NCBI GenBank assembly: GCA_023055505.1
Contig: JALIRH010000119.1
Span: 930,001-994,000 of the forward strand
Length of the DNA stretch: 64,000 nucleotides
DNA from: Callipepla californica brunnescens
Lineage: Eukaryota; Chordata; Aves; Galliformes; Odontophoridae
Reading direction: 5' to 3'
This document shows positions 46,051-59,035 of the stretch, in pieces. A program made the position numbers and the translations under genes. Position 1 is the stretch's first letter. Each line of letters begins with the position of its first letter. The notes under the pieces are model-generated. The model had not been told where the DNA came from. It saw nothing but the letters and a program-made list of their open reading frames with translations, and ran no database searches.

Positions 46051-49000
46051 GACTTGATAGTGACTCCCCACTGAACCATAACATCAGGGCCCCATAAATA
46101 TCATCGGAATTGGCAACACAAACGGTTTGATAGTAGCTACCCGATCTTCAGGTCCTCTGATTGGAATGAACTCAGCACTTTGCTGGCTGTTCCTTGCACC
46201 TCCCACCCCAGCTAATGTATGGGATGATTTGTATGATGTAACCCAAAACCAAACCCCAGGCCTACCCCTTCTCTCACCCTGACACTCGAACCAAACCTCC
46301 GCCTAAACCTAACCCTAATATCTAAGCCTAAGCCTAACCCTTCCAATTGCCCTAGCCCTAACACTAACCCTTTTCCTATACCTAACCCTGACCTCAACCC
46401 TGATCCTAACCTTTCCCTAACCCTAACACCAACCCGTAACATCATTTGAATCCTAATCCTATTCCAAACCTTAACCCTATCCCAAGGCCTAACCCTACTC
46501 TGACCTTTACACTCCAACTAACCCAACCTCGATCAAGAAATACAAATGGAATCCTAAACCTAAACCTAAACCTAAACCTACTGCTAACACCACAAGTCAG
46601 CCTACTTTTCTCCCTAAATCTAATCACAAATCTCAAAAAATCTTTGTCCCTAACCCTAATCATAAATCCAGTCCAAACTCTGAAACTTTCCCAAAACCTA
46701 TGCCTATTCCTAACACTTACTCTTACCCTAAGTCTATCCCTAACACTAACCCTTCTCCCAGACACAACCCTAAAGCCAACACTAATCCTAACCTAATCTT
46801 TATCCTAATCCTAAACCTAATCCTAACTCTTACCCTAATTCTAACTCTACCCTAACCCTAACTCTGACCCTCAAACCAAACCCACATTTAAGCACAACCC
46901 TAATCCCGACACCTAGCATCAGATTACCACAACCCTAACGGAACCCTAACCCTAACACTAATGCTATGACTATCCCAAACCCTAACCCAAGTACTAGACC
47001 AAACCATACCCCTATCCCTCACTCTAAAACTAACAACCCTAACTAAACTCTAACCGTAACCCTATCCCTAATACTAACACTAATCATCTTTTAAACACCA
47101 ATGTTATTCCTATTCCTAAACCTTACCCAATCTCCAAATGAAATCCAAGGCCGGTGCCTTCTCACACCCTAACGATCAAACCAAACCTACATCTAAACCT
47201 AACCCTAAATCCAATCTTTACCCTAAACCATACACTTGCCCTGGCCTTAACACTAACCCTTTCCCTATACCTAACCCTAACCCTAACCTTAACACTAATT
47301 TGAGGCCTATCCCTAGTAGGAACCCAAAACCTAATTGGAATCTGAATCCTGTTCTTAACCTTAACCCTAACACGACTTAACTCTACTCTGACCCTAAAAG
47401 TCAAATGAACCCTACTCCTTACCCTAAACCTCAATCTAAACCTAAACCTAACCCTAAACCTAAACTTCACAAGAACACTCAACCTAATCCTAGCACTAAC
47501 CTAAACTAAAACTAAAACACCTTTTTTGCTAACCCTAATCCTAAATCTAACCCTAACCCCAAAACTCCCCCAAACCTGACCCTAAACCTAATCCACCCCC
47601 AAATCCTTACCCTAACCCTAACCCCAAACACCCTAATACTAGAACTAAAGCAATCCTTCACCCTAACCCTAAAACTAACAATTTAACTTTGACCCTAAAA
47701 CTCAAATTCACCCTACATACACTTGATGCTACCTAGGTTAGGGTCAGGCTCAATCTGGGTTTTGTGTTGGGGTCAAAGGGATAGGGTTAGGGTAGAGTTC
47801 GAGCTAGGATGAAGGTAATGCTTACAGATATGTTTAGAGAATGGAACAGGGTTAGGGTTAAGGTTAGGGTAAGGTTGAAGGTTAGGCTCAGGGACAGATT
47901 TAGGGTTAGAGTTTGGGTTCCTTTTAGGTTTAGGGATAGGGTTAGGGTACGGTTAGGTATTGTACAACGCTAAGTGTTAGCTTCTGGGTAAGGGATAGGG
48001 TTAGGGTAAGGGTTAGATTCAGGGTTAGGGTTAGCATTAGCATCAGGGTTAGGGTTATGGTAAGAGTTAGGATAGGGAATGGGATACAGTTAGGGTAAGG
48101 GTTAGGAATAGGGTTAGGGTTACATTAAGGTTAGGGTTAGTGTTTGGATCAGGGGTAGGGTTAGGAATAAAGTTAGAGTAAGGGCTAGGATTAGGGTTAG
48201 GGTTAGGGTAGGGATACGGTTAGGGTAGAGTTAAGGTTAGGGTAGGGTTAGGGTTAGGGTAAGGGTTAGGGATAGGGTTAGGGTTAGGGTTAGGGTTAGG
48301 TTAGGGTTTGGGTTATGGTAAGAGTTAGGATAGGGATTGTGATACGGTTAGGGTAAGGGTTAGGAATAGGGATAGGGTTTGATTAGGGTAAGGGTTATTG
48401 TTTGGATTAGGGGTAGGGTTACAAATAAAGTTAGAGTTAGGGCTAGGATTAGGGTTAGGGTAAAGTAGGGTTAGGGGTAGGGTTAGGGTTAGGGTTAGGG
48501 TTAGGGTTAGGGTAGGGTTAGGGTTAGGGTTTGGGTTAGGCTAGGGTTAGGGTAAGGGTTAGGGTTAGGGTTAGGGTTAGGCTAGGGTTAGGGTAGGGTT
48601 AGGGTTAGGGTTAGGGTTAGGGTTAGGGTTAGGGTTAGGGTTAGGGTTAGGGTTAGGGTTAAGGTTAAATTTATTGTTAGGGTTAGGGTTAGGGTTACGG
48701 TTAAGGTTAAATTTATTGTTAGGGTTAGGGTTAGGGTTAGGGTTAGGGTAGGGTTAGGGTTAGGGTTAGGGTTAGGGTTAGGGTTAGGTTAGGGTTGGGG
48801 TTAGGGTTAGGGTTAGGGTTAGGGTTAGGGTTAGGGTATGCTTAGGGTTAGGGTAAAATTAGGGTTAGGGTTAGTGTTAGGGTTAGGGTTAAATTTATTG
48901 TTAGGTTTAGGGTTAAGGTTAGAGTTAGGGTTAGGGTTGAGGTTAGGGTTAGGGTTAGGGTTAGGGTTAGGGTTAGGGTTAGGTTAGGGTTAGGGTTAGG

Positions 49001-51342
49001 GTTAAGGTGAGAGTTAGGGTTAGGGTTAGGGTTAGGGTTAGGTAAGGGTTAGGGTTAGGGTAAGAATTAGGATAGGGATTGTGATACAGTTAAGGTAAGG
49101 GTTAGGAATTAGAGTTAGGGTTAGGGTTAGGATTAGGGTTAGGGTTAGGTTAGGGTTAGGGTTAGGGTTAAGGTTAGAGTTAGGGTTAGGGTTAGGGTTA
49201 GGGTTAGGTAAGGATTAGGGTTAGGGTAAGAATTAGGATAGGGATTGTGATACAGTTAAGGTAAGGGTTAGGAATTAGGGTTAGGATTAGGGTTAGGTTT
49301 AGGTTTAGGTTTAGGGTTAGGGTTAGGGTTAGTGTTAGGGTAGGTTAGGGTTAGGGTATGGTAGGGTTAGGGTTAGGGTAGGGTAAGGGTTAGCATTAGG
49401 TTTTGGTTTAGGGTTAGGGTTAGAGTTAGGTTAGGGCTAGGGTTAGGGTTAGGGTTAGGGTTAGGGTTAATGTAGTTTAGGGCTAGGGTTAGGGTTAGGG
49501 TTAGGATAGGGTTAATGTAGGGTTAGGGTTAGTGCTAGGAATCAATTTGGAGGAAGGAAAAGGTATAGGAATTGGTTCATTGTTAGCGTTAGTCTTCAGG
49601 GTTAGGGTTCGGATTTAGCACTATGTTTCAGGTTCCTTTTAGGTTTAGTGATAAGGATTAGGGGTACGTTTAGGTATTGTACAATGCTAAGTGTTAGCTT
49701 CTGGGTGGGGGTTGGGGTTAGATTAAGGGTGAGGGTTAGGGTTAGGACTAGATTTAGGATTAGGTTTAGGAATAGGTTTTCTTTGATTGTTAGGGTGAGA
49801 GAAAGGTTAGGCCTTGGGTTTGTTTTTGGAATAGTTTTGGGTTTCAGAATAGGAATTGGGTTAGTATTTGGAATCTGATTGCTTTAGTATTAGTGTTAGG
49901 GTGGGGGTTAGAAGTTAGGTGAGCGTTGTGGTAATCTAATGCTTTGTGTTAGGCTTAGGGTTGGGCTTTTACTTGAGGTTGGTGTTAGGGTCAGCTTTAG
50001 TTTGAAGGTAGATTTAGAGTTTAAATTGTGGTCATGCTTTGGATTAGTTTTAGAGTTAGGGTAAGATTTAGGTTTCCTTTCAGTGTTAGGCTGTGAGAAT
50101 TGTAGGCTTTGTGTTTTTGGGTTTGTGTTGGGTTTAGGAATTGGAATAGTGTTTGGGATAGTATTAGCGTTAAGGCTGGGGTTAGAGTTAGGTGATGGCT
50201 GTGGTAATCTAATGCTTTGTGTTAGGTTTAGGGTTGGGCTTCAATCTGGGGTTGGTTTTAAGGTCCCATTTAGATTTCAGGAAGAATTGGAGTTCAATTG
50301 AGGTAACGGTTAGGATTAGATTTAGGGTTCTGATAAGGGTTAGGTTAGGGTTAGGGTTTGGTTCCAAGTTGTTTTTAGGGTTAGGGTTAACGTTAGGTTT
50401 CAGGATAGGGTTAGGAATATAGCTAGGTGTTAGGTAAGGTTTAGTCCTGGGGTTTCAGTTCGGGTTAGGTGAAGCGTTAGTTTTACAGTTAGAAGACATG
50501 TTAGGGCTAGGGTTAGGTTTTGGTGTAGATTTAGGTTTAGGGTAAGGGTTAGGGATGTAGATGAAGGTTTAGTGGAAGGGGTAGGGTTCTCTTTAGTTTT
50601 AGGACCAGGGAAGGGTCCTAAAAGGGCCTTGGCTAAGGGTGAGTTTTAGTATTTGATTTAGCGTTGCGTTCAGGTCTAGGTTAGTTTGAGTGTCAGGCTG
50701 AGAGAAGGGGTAGGCCTTGGGTTTGGTTCTGGCTTAGTGTTAGGTTTAGGAATAGGAATAGTTTTGGTGTTTGGATTGGGTTTGGGGTTAGTAGTAGGGA
50801 TTGGATTGGGGTTAGTGTTAGGTGAGATCTGCGGTAATCTGATGCTTTCTTTGAGGCTTGAGGTTTGAGCTTAAACGTGGTGTTGGTTTTAGGGTAGGAT
50901 TTAGGGCTAGGGTTTGGTTGAGGGTAGCATTAGGTTTAGGTTTAGGGGAAGGGTTTTGGTTAGGGTAGACGTTAGAATTCTGGTTTGGGTTAGGAATAGG
51001 GTTCTGGACAAGGTAAGGATTTAGTCCTAGGTTTCCAGTTAGGGTAAGGTGAAGTGCTGGTGTTCTAGTTAGGAGAAGAGTTAGGTTGAGGTTTCGGGTT
51101 AGGTTTTTTTGTCGATTTAGGTTTTAGGTAAGGGGTAGATTTTAGACAACATGAGCTTTCTGGTCAGAGTAGGGTTAGGCCTTAGAATATGGATAAGATT
51201 AGGATAAATGTAGGGTTAGTTTCGGGTTTAGGTTAGTTTGAGTGTTAGGCTGAGAGAAGGGGAGGGCCTTGGGTTTGGGTTTGGTTTAGGGTTAAGATAA
51301 GGTTTAGGAATAGGAGTAGGTTTGGGGTTTGGATTGGGTTTG
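46051..51342. repeat. 5.3-kb telomere-like unit, copy 2 (5292 bp)
   Basis: Near-identical to copy 1 at an offset of 5352, including the same ERV protease piece, the same orientation switch (about 47733) and the same secondary motifs. The length differences lie mainly in the TTAGGG-rich middle. No gene seen. Confidence 0.95.
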
Positions 51343-54300
51343 GACTTGATAGTGACTCCCCACTGAACCATAACATCAGGGCCCCATAAATATCATCGGA
51401 ATTGGCAACACAAACGGTTTGATAGTAGCTACCCGATCTTCAGGTCCTCTGATTGGAATGAACTCAGCACTTTGCTGGCTGTTCCTTGCACCTCCCACCC
51501 CAGCTAATGTATGGGATGATTTGTATGATGTAACCCAAAACCAAACCCCAGGCCTACCCCTTCTCTCACCCTGACACTCGAACCAAACCTCCGCCTAAAC
51601 CTAACCCTAATATCTAAGCCTAAGCCTAACCCTTCCAATTGCCCTAGCCCTAACACTAACCCTTTTCCTATACCTAACCCTGACCTCAACCCTGATCCTA
51701 ACCTTTCCCTAACCCTAACACCAACCCGTAACATCATTTGAATCCTAATCCTATTCCAAACCTTAACCCTATCCCAAGGCCTAACCCTACTCTGACCTTT
51801 ACACTCCAACTAACCCAACCTCGATCAAGAAATACAAATGGAATCCTAAACCTAAACCTAAACCTAAACCTACTGCTAACACCACAAGTCAGCCTACTTT
51901 TCTCCCTAAATCTAATCACAAATCTCAAAAAATCTTTGTCCCTAACCCTAATCATAAATCCAGTCCAAACTCTGAAACTTTCCCAAAACCTATGCCTATT
52001 CCTAACACTTACTCTTACCCTAAGTCTATCCCTAACACTAACCCTTCTCCCAGACACAACCCTAAAGCCAACACTAATCCTAACCTAATCTTTATCCTAA
52101 TCCTAAACCTAATCCTAACTCTTACCCTAATTCTAACTCTACCCTAACCCTAACTCTGACCCTCAAACCAAACCCACATTTAAGCACAACCCTAATCCCG
52201 ACACCTAGCATCAGATTACCACAACCCTAACGGAACCCTAACCCTAACACTAATGCTATGACTATCCCAAACCCTAACCCAAGTACTAGACCAAACCATA
52301 CCCCTATCCCTCACTCTAAAACTAACAACCCTAACTAAACTCTAACCGTAACCCTATCCCTAATACTAACACTAATCATCTTTTAAACACCAATGTTATT
52401 CCTATTCCTAAACCTTACCCAATCTCCAAATGAAATCCAAGGCCGGTGCCTTCTCACACCCTAACGATCAAACCAAACCTACATCTAAACCTAACCCTAA
52501 ATCCAATCTTTACCCTAAACCATACACTTGCCCTGGCCTTAACACTAACCCTTTCCCTATACCTAACCCTAACCCTAACCTTAACACTAATTTGAGGCCT
52601 ATCCCTAGTAGGAACCCAAAACCTAATTGGAATCTGAATCCTGTTCTTAACCTTAACCCTAACACGACTTAACTCTACTCTGACCCTAAAAGTCAAATTA
52701 ACCCTACTCCTTACCCTAAACCTCAATCTAAACCTAAACCTAACCCTAAACCTAAACTTCACAAGAACACTCAACCTAATCCTAGCACTAACCTAAACTA
52801 AAACTAAAACACCTTTTTTGCTAACCCTAATCCTAAATCTAACCCTAACCCCGAAACTCCCCCAAACCTGACCCTAAACCTAATCCACTCCAAAATCCTT
52901 ACCCTAACCCTAACCCCAAACACCCTAATACTAGAACTAAAGCAATCCTTCACCCTAACCCTAAAACTAACAATTTAACTTTGACCCTAAAACTCAAATT
53001 CACCCTACATACACTTGATGCTACCTAGGTTAGGGTCAGGCTCAATCTGGGTTTTGTGTTGGGGTCAAAGGGATAGGGTTAGGGTAGAGTTCGAGCTAGG
53101 ATGAAGGTAATGCTTACAGATATGTTTAGAGAATGGAACAGGGTTAGGGTTAAGGTTAGGGTAAGGTTGAAGGTTAGGCTCAGGGACAGATTTAGGGTTA
53201 GAGTTTGGGTTCCTTTTAGGTTTAGGGATAGGGTTAGGGTACGGTTAGGTATTGTACAACGCTAAGTGTTAGCTTCTGGGTAAGGGATAGGGTTAGGGTA
53301 AGGGTTAGATTCAGGGTTAGGGTTAGCATTAGCATCAGGGTTAGGGTTATGGTAAGAGTTAGGATAGGGAATGGGATACAGTTAGGGTAAGGGTTAGGAA
53401 TAGGGTTAGGGTTACATTAAGGTTAGGGTTAGTGTTTGGATCAGGGGTAGGGTTAGGAATAAAGTTAGAGTAAGGGCTAGGATTAGGGTTAGGGTTAGGG
53501 TAGGGATACGGTTAGGGTAGAGTTAAGGTTAGGGTAGGGTTAGAGTTAGGGTAAGGGTTAGGGATAGGGTTAGGGTTAGGGTTAGGGTTAGGTTAGGGTT
53601 TGGGTTATGGTAAGAGTTAGGATAGGGATTGTGATACGGTTAGGGTAAGGGTTAGGAATAGGGATAGGGTTTGATTAGGGTAAGGGTTATTGTTTGGATT
53701 AGGGGTAGGGTTACGAATAAAGTTAGAGTTAGGGCTAGGATTAGGGTTAGGGTTCGGGATTGGATTAGTGTTAGGGTAAGGAATAAAGTTAGAGTTAGTG
53801 TTAGGATTAGGGTTAGGGTAAAGTAGGGTTAGGGGTAAGGTTAGGGTTAGGGTTAGGGTTAGGGTAGGGTTAGGGTTAGGGTTTGGGTTAGGCTAGGGTT
53901 AGGGTAAGGGTTAGGGTTAGGGTTAGGGTAAGGGTTAGGGTTAGGGTTAGGGTTAGGGTTAGGGTTAGGGTTAAGGTTAAATTTATTGTTAGGGTTAGGG
54001 GTAGGGTTACGGTTAAGGTTAAATTTATTGTTAGGGAGAGGTTTAGGGTTAGGGTTAGGGTAGGGTTAGGGTTAGGGTTAGGGTTAGGGTTAGGTTAGGG
54101 TTGGGGTTAGGGTTAGGGTTAGGGTTAGGGTTAGGGTATGCTTAGGGTTAGGGTAAAATTAGGGTTAGGGTTAGTGTTAGGGTTAGGGTTAAATTTATTG
54201 TTAGGTTTAGGGTTAAGGTTAGGGTTAGGGTTGAGGTTAGGGTTAGGGTTAGGGTTAGGGTTAGGGTTAGGGTTAGGGTTAGGGTTAGGGTTACGGTTAG

Positions 54301-55063
54301 GGTTAGGGTTAGGGTTAGGGTTAGGTTAGGGTTAGGGTTAGGGTTAAGGTGAGAGTTAGGGTTAGGGTTAGGGTTAGGGTTAGGTAAGGGTTAGGGTTAA
54401 GGTAAGAATTAGGATAGGGATTGTGATACAGTTAAGGTAAGGGTTAGGAATTAGAGTTAGGGTTAGGGTTAGGATTAGGGTTAGGTAAGGGTTAGGGTTA
54501 GGGTAAGAATTAGGATAGGGATTGTGATACAGTTAAGGTAAGGGTTAGGAATTAGGGTTAGGGTTAGTGTTAGGGTTAGGTTTAGGTTTAGGTTTAGGGT
54601 TAGGGTTAGGGTTAGTGTTAGGGCAGGTTAGGGTTAGGGTATGGTAGGGTTAGGGTTAGGGTAGGGTAAGGGTTAGCATTAGGTTTAGGGTTAGGGTTAG
54701 GGTTAGGGTTAGGGTTAATGTAGTTTAGGGCTAGGGTTAGGGTTAGGGTTAGGATAGGGTTAATGTAGGGTTAGGGTTAGTGCTAGGAATCAATTTGGAG
54801 GAAGGAAAAGGTATAGGAATTGGTTCATTGTTAGCGTTAGTCTTCAGGGTTAGGGTTCGGATTTAGCACTATGTTTCAGGTTCCTTTTAGGTTTAGTGAT
54901 AAGGATTAGGGGTACGTTTAGGTATTGTACAATGCTAAGTGTTAGCTTCTGGGTGGGGGTTGGGGTTAGATTAAGGGTGAGGGTTAGGGTTAGGACTAGA
55001 TTTAGGATTAGGTTTAGGAATAGGTTTTCTTTGATTGTTAGGGTGAGAGAAAGGTTAGGCCTT
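51343..55063. repeat. 5.3-kb telomere-like unit, copy 3 (truncated)
   Basis: Matches copy 2 at an offset of 5292 up to about 55063. Where copy 2 continues aggccttgggtttg, this copy changes at aggcctt to the class I ERV sequence. It is slightly rearranged near 54480-54700, where a TTAGGG-rich segment is repeated or lost relative to copy 2. Confidence 0.93.
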
Positions 55064-55540
55064 TCACCCTAATTGGAATGCCTGGGTCCTTTAGAATCAC
55101 TTCAAAGGGTTCTATGTCTAACTTCCCTACTGATTCTGGACTCTACCAAACTTCTGGGTTAATTCTAGCCTCATCTTCTATCGTTAGAGTACGTTGCTGA
55201 ACAGTTAATTCTCTATCTTTTACTTCCAAATTTATTCCTAACTCCACATTTCAATCTCTCCCTAGCAAATTCTATTCTGCTTCAGGTACCAATAAAAAAG
55301 ACTCAGTTCCATAGGTGCTAGGTGATTCTATTTCTACCTGCTTTACAACAGGTACCATAAAAGGTTCCCCTTTTGTTCCAATTACTTGTAGCTCTTCCGA
55401 GGATAAAGAACATCCTCGAGGTAAATATTGAACAGTCGATCTTTCTGCCCCAGACTCTACCAAAAATTCCATTTCCTGACGCTGAGAACCCAATTTCAAT
55501 TTTATCAAGGGCTTGTTTCTTTCCCAGGTCCCCAGCACAT
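55064..55540 (-). pseudogene. pro-pol: Protease and first part of RT, class I (gamma-like) ERV
   Basis: The 55272-55538 frame is a retropepsin of gamma-like type, but the active-site triplet, normally Asp-Thr/Ser-Gly, reads Glu-Ser-Gly at 55449-55457, so the catalytic acid is changed. Sequence downstream on the minus strand (55260-55064) reads as the pro/RT linker and beginning of RT, with a segment like EPFEVILKDPGIPI, and is broken by stops near 55255 and 55145. The element ends at 55064 against telomere-like repeat; the rest of pol, env and the 3' LTR are gone. Confidence 0.75.
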
Positions 55541-57018
55541 AGAGTCCCTGACCCCCTCAGTCCTCCTGAAACATTTGCTCGTCCCAGATTCTCTTTCTAC
55601 AGTCTTTCTTCATGTGTCCCTTTTTCTGACAGTAGAAGCATTCAACTGTCCTCATATCTCTGGGTCTGTTCTGCTTGGGTTGAAGCGCATTTTCTGCCCG
55701 AGGAATATTCCCTCTTCTCCTTGCCTGGAACGCCCCCTTCTGTCCTTCTCTTACCGCGGCTATCAGACTTCCAGCTTGCCTCTTCTGAGTCTCCTCCTCT
55801 CTCCTTAACGTATACTTTCTGAGCCTCTCTCAGCAATTCATCTAATCCTCTCTCCTGCCAGTCCTCCAGCTTCTCTAGTTTCCTTCCAATATCTGTCCAG
55901 GACCTAGCTTCAAACCGCGTTTTCAGGAGAGCTCGCCCCACGGGGTAGCAGGATCTAATCCTGAATAGAACTGTACATTTCTGCATAGTCTCTCTAACCA
56001 CTCAGTAGGAGTTTCATCTTTTTTCCGTTGCTTGCCTTATTTGCCTTATTGATATTCTGTCCCCGAGGGACAGATTCTCTAATCCCTTGAATAATAAGAA
56101 CTCGCAAATCTGCCATGTGAGTACCATGTTCCTGGCTCTGATTATCCCAATTGGGCCGCTGTAAGGGTCACTTTAGATCTGCTCCTGGGCCAGCCAGGTG
56201 TTGCTGATCCCAGATTCACGTACCTGCCCTCCTGATCATATCCCTTTCTTCTGCTCTAAATAGTATGCCCAAAATTGCCTGTGTTTCATCCCAAGTTTAA
56301 TGGTTGGGACCTGAAGATTGATCTAGCCTCTCGGAGACCCCTCAAGGATCCTCCAGCAAATTCCCCATCTCCTTCTGAAATTCCCTTATGTATCTCCTGA
56401 GTTGAAGGGAACTGAAACATAGCCAGCTCCTGGCTTTGATCCTCCGGTAGCTACAGGTATTTCTCTTCAAGGGAGAACGTTTCCTCCTTGACCCCTCTCC
56501 TGCCTAGCTTGCCTTCTAGTGATCCTTCTCCTAGGGAAGTCTAGGGGTTCACATTCAGGTTCATCTCCCAAGTCAGATTCAGCTTGCTCCGGCGGAGCCG
56601 CTGGATTCTGTTCGGGGGGAGCGTAAGGCGGGGGGATAGTGTATAATGTCCTCCTCTGTTGTATTCCTTTTTTTAATTAGGGGGAACAGAAAGGTTCCAA
56701 TATCAGATTCTACACATCATTTGCATACTCACCATCTTCCAGATTCAAAGGCTGTTTTTCATTTGCATAAGCGTTTAGAGCCTGGCAGATCCGGTCCTCA
56801 AAGGACCCAAATACTGGCCAGAACAGCTGATCTGCCCTTCTCTGCTTTCCTCCCCATACCTCCATACAGTCATGTACCATCTTCACCTCACTCTTTCCTC
56901 GTCTAGAGGGAGAATCACCCCAATGTTTTAACATTAAACCTAGGGGACTTTCTAGTGGTATGTCCGGTAGCTTTACCTGCGAGCTGTACCTAGAGTTCGG
57001 AGCTACAGGTCTCTGCAC
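55541..57018 (-). pseudogene. gag: gag of class I (gamma-like) ERV
   Basis: Order on the minus strand: matrix-like frame 56710-57018 (segments LESPLGLMLKHW and FGSFEDRICQALNAY), a Pro-rich linker with a PPPY late-domain motif at 56623-56634, capsid-like sequence with frames broken between about 56000 and 56500, a capsid end and charged region in 55642-56001 (LLREAQKVYVKER), and a single intact CCHC zinc knuckle (CX2CX4HX4C) at 55599-55640. One knuckle and a PPPY motif fit gammaretrovirus-type Gag. Several stops and frameshifts make it a pseudogene. Confidence 0.82.
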
Positions 57019-57095
57019 AGAAGTTCCCCAGCCCAGGGGCCGTCCGAAGACGGGGTGCTCCCCTGGAGTGGGAATTCCACAGCAGAGTCGCCTGG

Positions 57096-57113
57096 ATCCG
57101 AGTCACGGCACCA
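57096..57113 (-). other. Retroviral primer-binding site, tRNA-His type
   Basis: On the minus strand the bases after the LTR read TGGTGCCGTGACTCGGAT, the form complementary to the 3' end of tRNA-His. It fixes the LTR boundary and orientation of the class I ERV. Confidence 0.88.
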
Positions 57114-57116
57114 AAT

Positions 57117-57665
57117 TGTTAGAGGTGTGAAGAGAACGATACGCACCAACTGTTGCCAACAGTAAGGAATTTATTGAGCAAGCAAGAAATGAGCGGAACA
57201 GCGCTGCGCGGCTGGGAGTCTCCTCTGCACCAGAGGTGCTCAACAGGGCCCCCCAACCCCTCTTTTCATTGTCCCTTATCTCTGCATTCATGTCTTATCT
57301 TTCTCTTCCTGGGCTGCGCTGGCTGTTATCTGGGGGTCGTTCTCTGCCTCCTGGCGATCGAGATGATGAAGGCCATAGTTTTCCTCAGCTCCGATCACGC
57401 GCGCTCAAGAGAAGATTTTCACTTCTTTTTCTTTTGCAGTTTCTCCAAAGGTCACTGCTATCTGTTGTTCATTGTCCAGGTGTTAGAACTAAGCGCTGTG
57501 GCTCCAACTTGCACAAACTACAGTTTTTAGACAAAACATCGATATATCTCTTTTGAGACTTCTACAAACTACATAGTTCTCAGAAAAAAAAAACACGCTG
57601 AAAAACACGGACACATCTGTCTCGAGTCGGTTTGATTAACAAGTAGAGAACTCATTTTTACCACA
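57117..57665 (-). mobile_element. 5' LTR of class I (gamma-like) ERV
   Basis: In minus-strand sense it starts TGTGGTAAAAATG and ends CTCTAACA, three bases before the primer-binding site. AATAAA lies at about 57166-57171. It is 549 bp. The flank beyond 57665 is CCCTAA-type repeat, so the virus inserted into telomere-like DNA. Short plus-strand frames in it (for example 57153-57530) are not genes. Confidence 0.87.
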
Positions 57666-59035
57666 ATCCTTACCCTAAGCCTAACACTCACCTTAAACCT
57701 AACCCGAACCCTGTACCTAGCTTGAACCCTAAGCATAACCCTAAACCTATCCCTATTCCTATCCTCAACAGTAACCCAAACCCTAATCCTAACACTGACA
57801 CTCAACCTAGTTCTAATGCTGTATCTAACCTTAGAACTCAAACAAACCCTATCCCTAAGCCTAATCCTAAATCGAATTCTAACCCTTACCTATACACTAT
57901 CCCTATCCCCAAAACCCTTTTCCTACACCTAACCCTAACCACAAGACTTACCTTAACCTAACCCTAACAGCAATCCCAGGCCTAACCCTAACACTAACCT
58001 GAAACCTAATCCTATTCCTAACCTTAACCCTAACCAGAGGCCTAACCCTAATCTGACCCTTACACTCAAACTGACCCTGCCCCTAACCCTAAACACAGAT
58101 CGCATCCTAAACCTAAACCTAAACCTAAAACTTCCCCTAATGCTAACATGAACACTCAACCTAATCCTAGCTCTAAACACAATCATAAAACTGAGAAAAA
58201 CTTTTTCCCTAACCCTAATCCTAAACCTAATCCAAAACCTAAAACAATCCCAAACCCTTTCCCTATCTCTAACCCTAACCCAGAATCTAAACCTAACCCT
58301 ATTACTAAACCCAATCTTACACCTAACCCTATTCCATAACCTAAACTTACCCTAACACTGTATCACTAAATCTTTCCCTAATCGTAACCCTAACCCTAAA
58401 CATAACCTTACCCTAGTACTAAAACAAACTTACCCATAACCCTAACCCAAAACCTAACAGAACCCTAGTCCTAACCATAATCCTAACCCTAACTCAAACC
58501 CTAAATCTAACACTAATCCTTACCCTAAACAGAACTCGAAGCATTTCCCAAATCCTAATTCTAACTCTACCCTAACCCTAACCCAAACTCAGACCCTACC
58601 ACAAAACCCAAGTGGAAGCCCAACCCTAAACCTAACCAAAAGCATCAGATCACCACAACCCTCACCTAAATCTATCCCAAAACATGTTCCTAATATTAAA
58701 CCAAATCCTAATCCAAACACTAACCCTACAACTATTCCTAAACCTTTACTTAACACAAAGCCAAACCCGAGGCCTACCCCTTACCTCACCCTGACACTCA
58801 AACTAACCCTACCCCTAACCCTACATACAAATCCAATCCTAAGTCTAACCCTAAACTTAACCCTAATGCTACTCCTAACATGAACACTTCACCTACTTCT
58901 GTCCCTGACGCTAACACTCAAATTATCCCTAACCCTTACCCTAAACCGAAATCTACACCAAAACCTAACCCTTGCCCTAACCCTGACCCTGAAGCTGACC
59001 CTAACCCTAGCCTAAACCCTAACCCTAACCAGTCG
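57666..59035 (-). repeat. Degenerate telomere-like (CCCTAA) array
   Basis: C-rich on the plus strand, heavily decayed (cctaaacctaaccctaat style). It contains an inverted copy of the gtggtaatct motif near 58650 (agcatcagatcaccac). Frames rich in Pro, Asn and Thr are repeat translations. No gene seen. Confidence 0.92.

Noticed and set aside
30538..54329. Arg/Val-rich, Gly/Leu-rich and Pro/Asn-rich frames
   Set aside because: Translations of degenerate TTAGGG/CCCTAA repeats in different frames, repeated identically in each 5.3-kb unit.
57153..57556. Two overlapping plus-strand frames of 106-125 codons
   Set aside because: They are antisense readings of the class I ERV LTR with no independent support.
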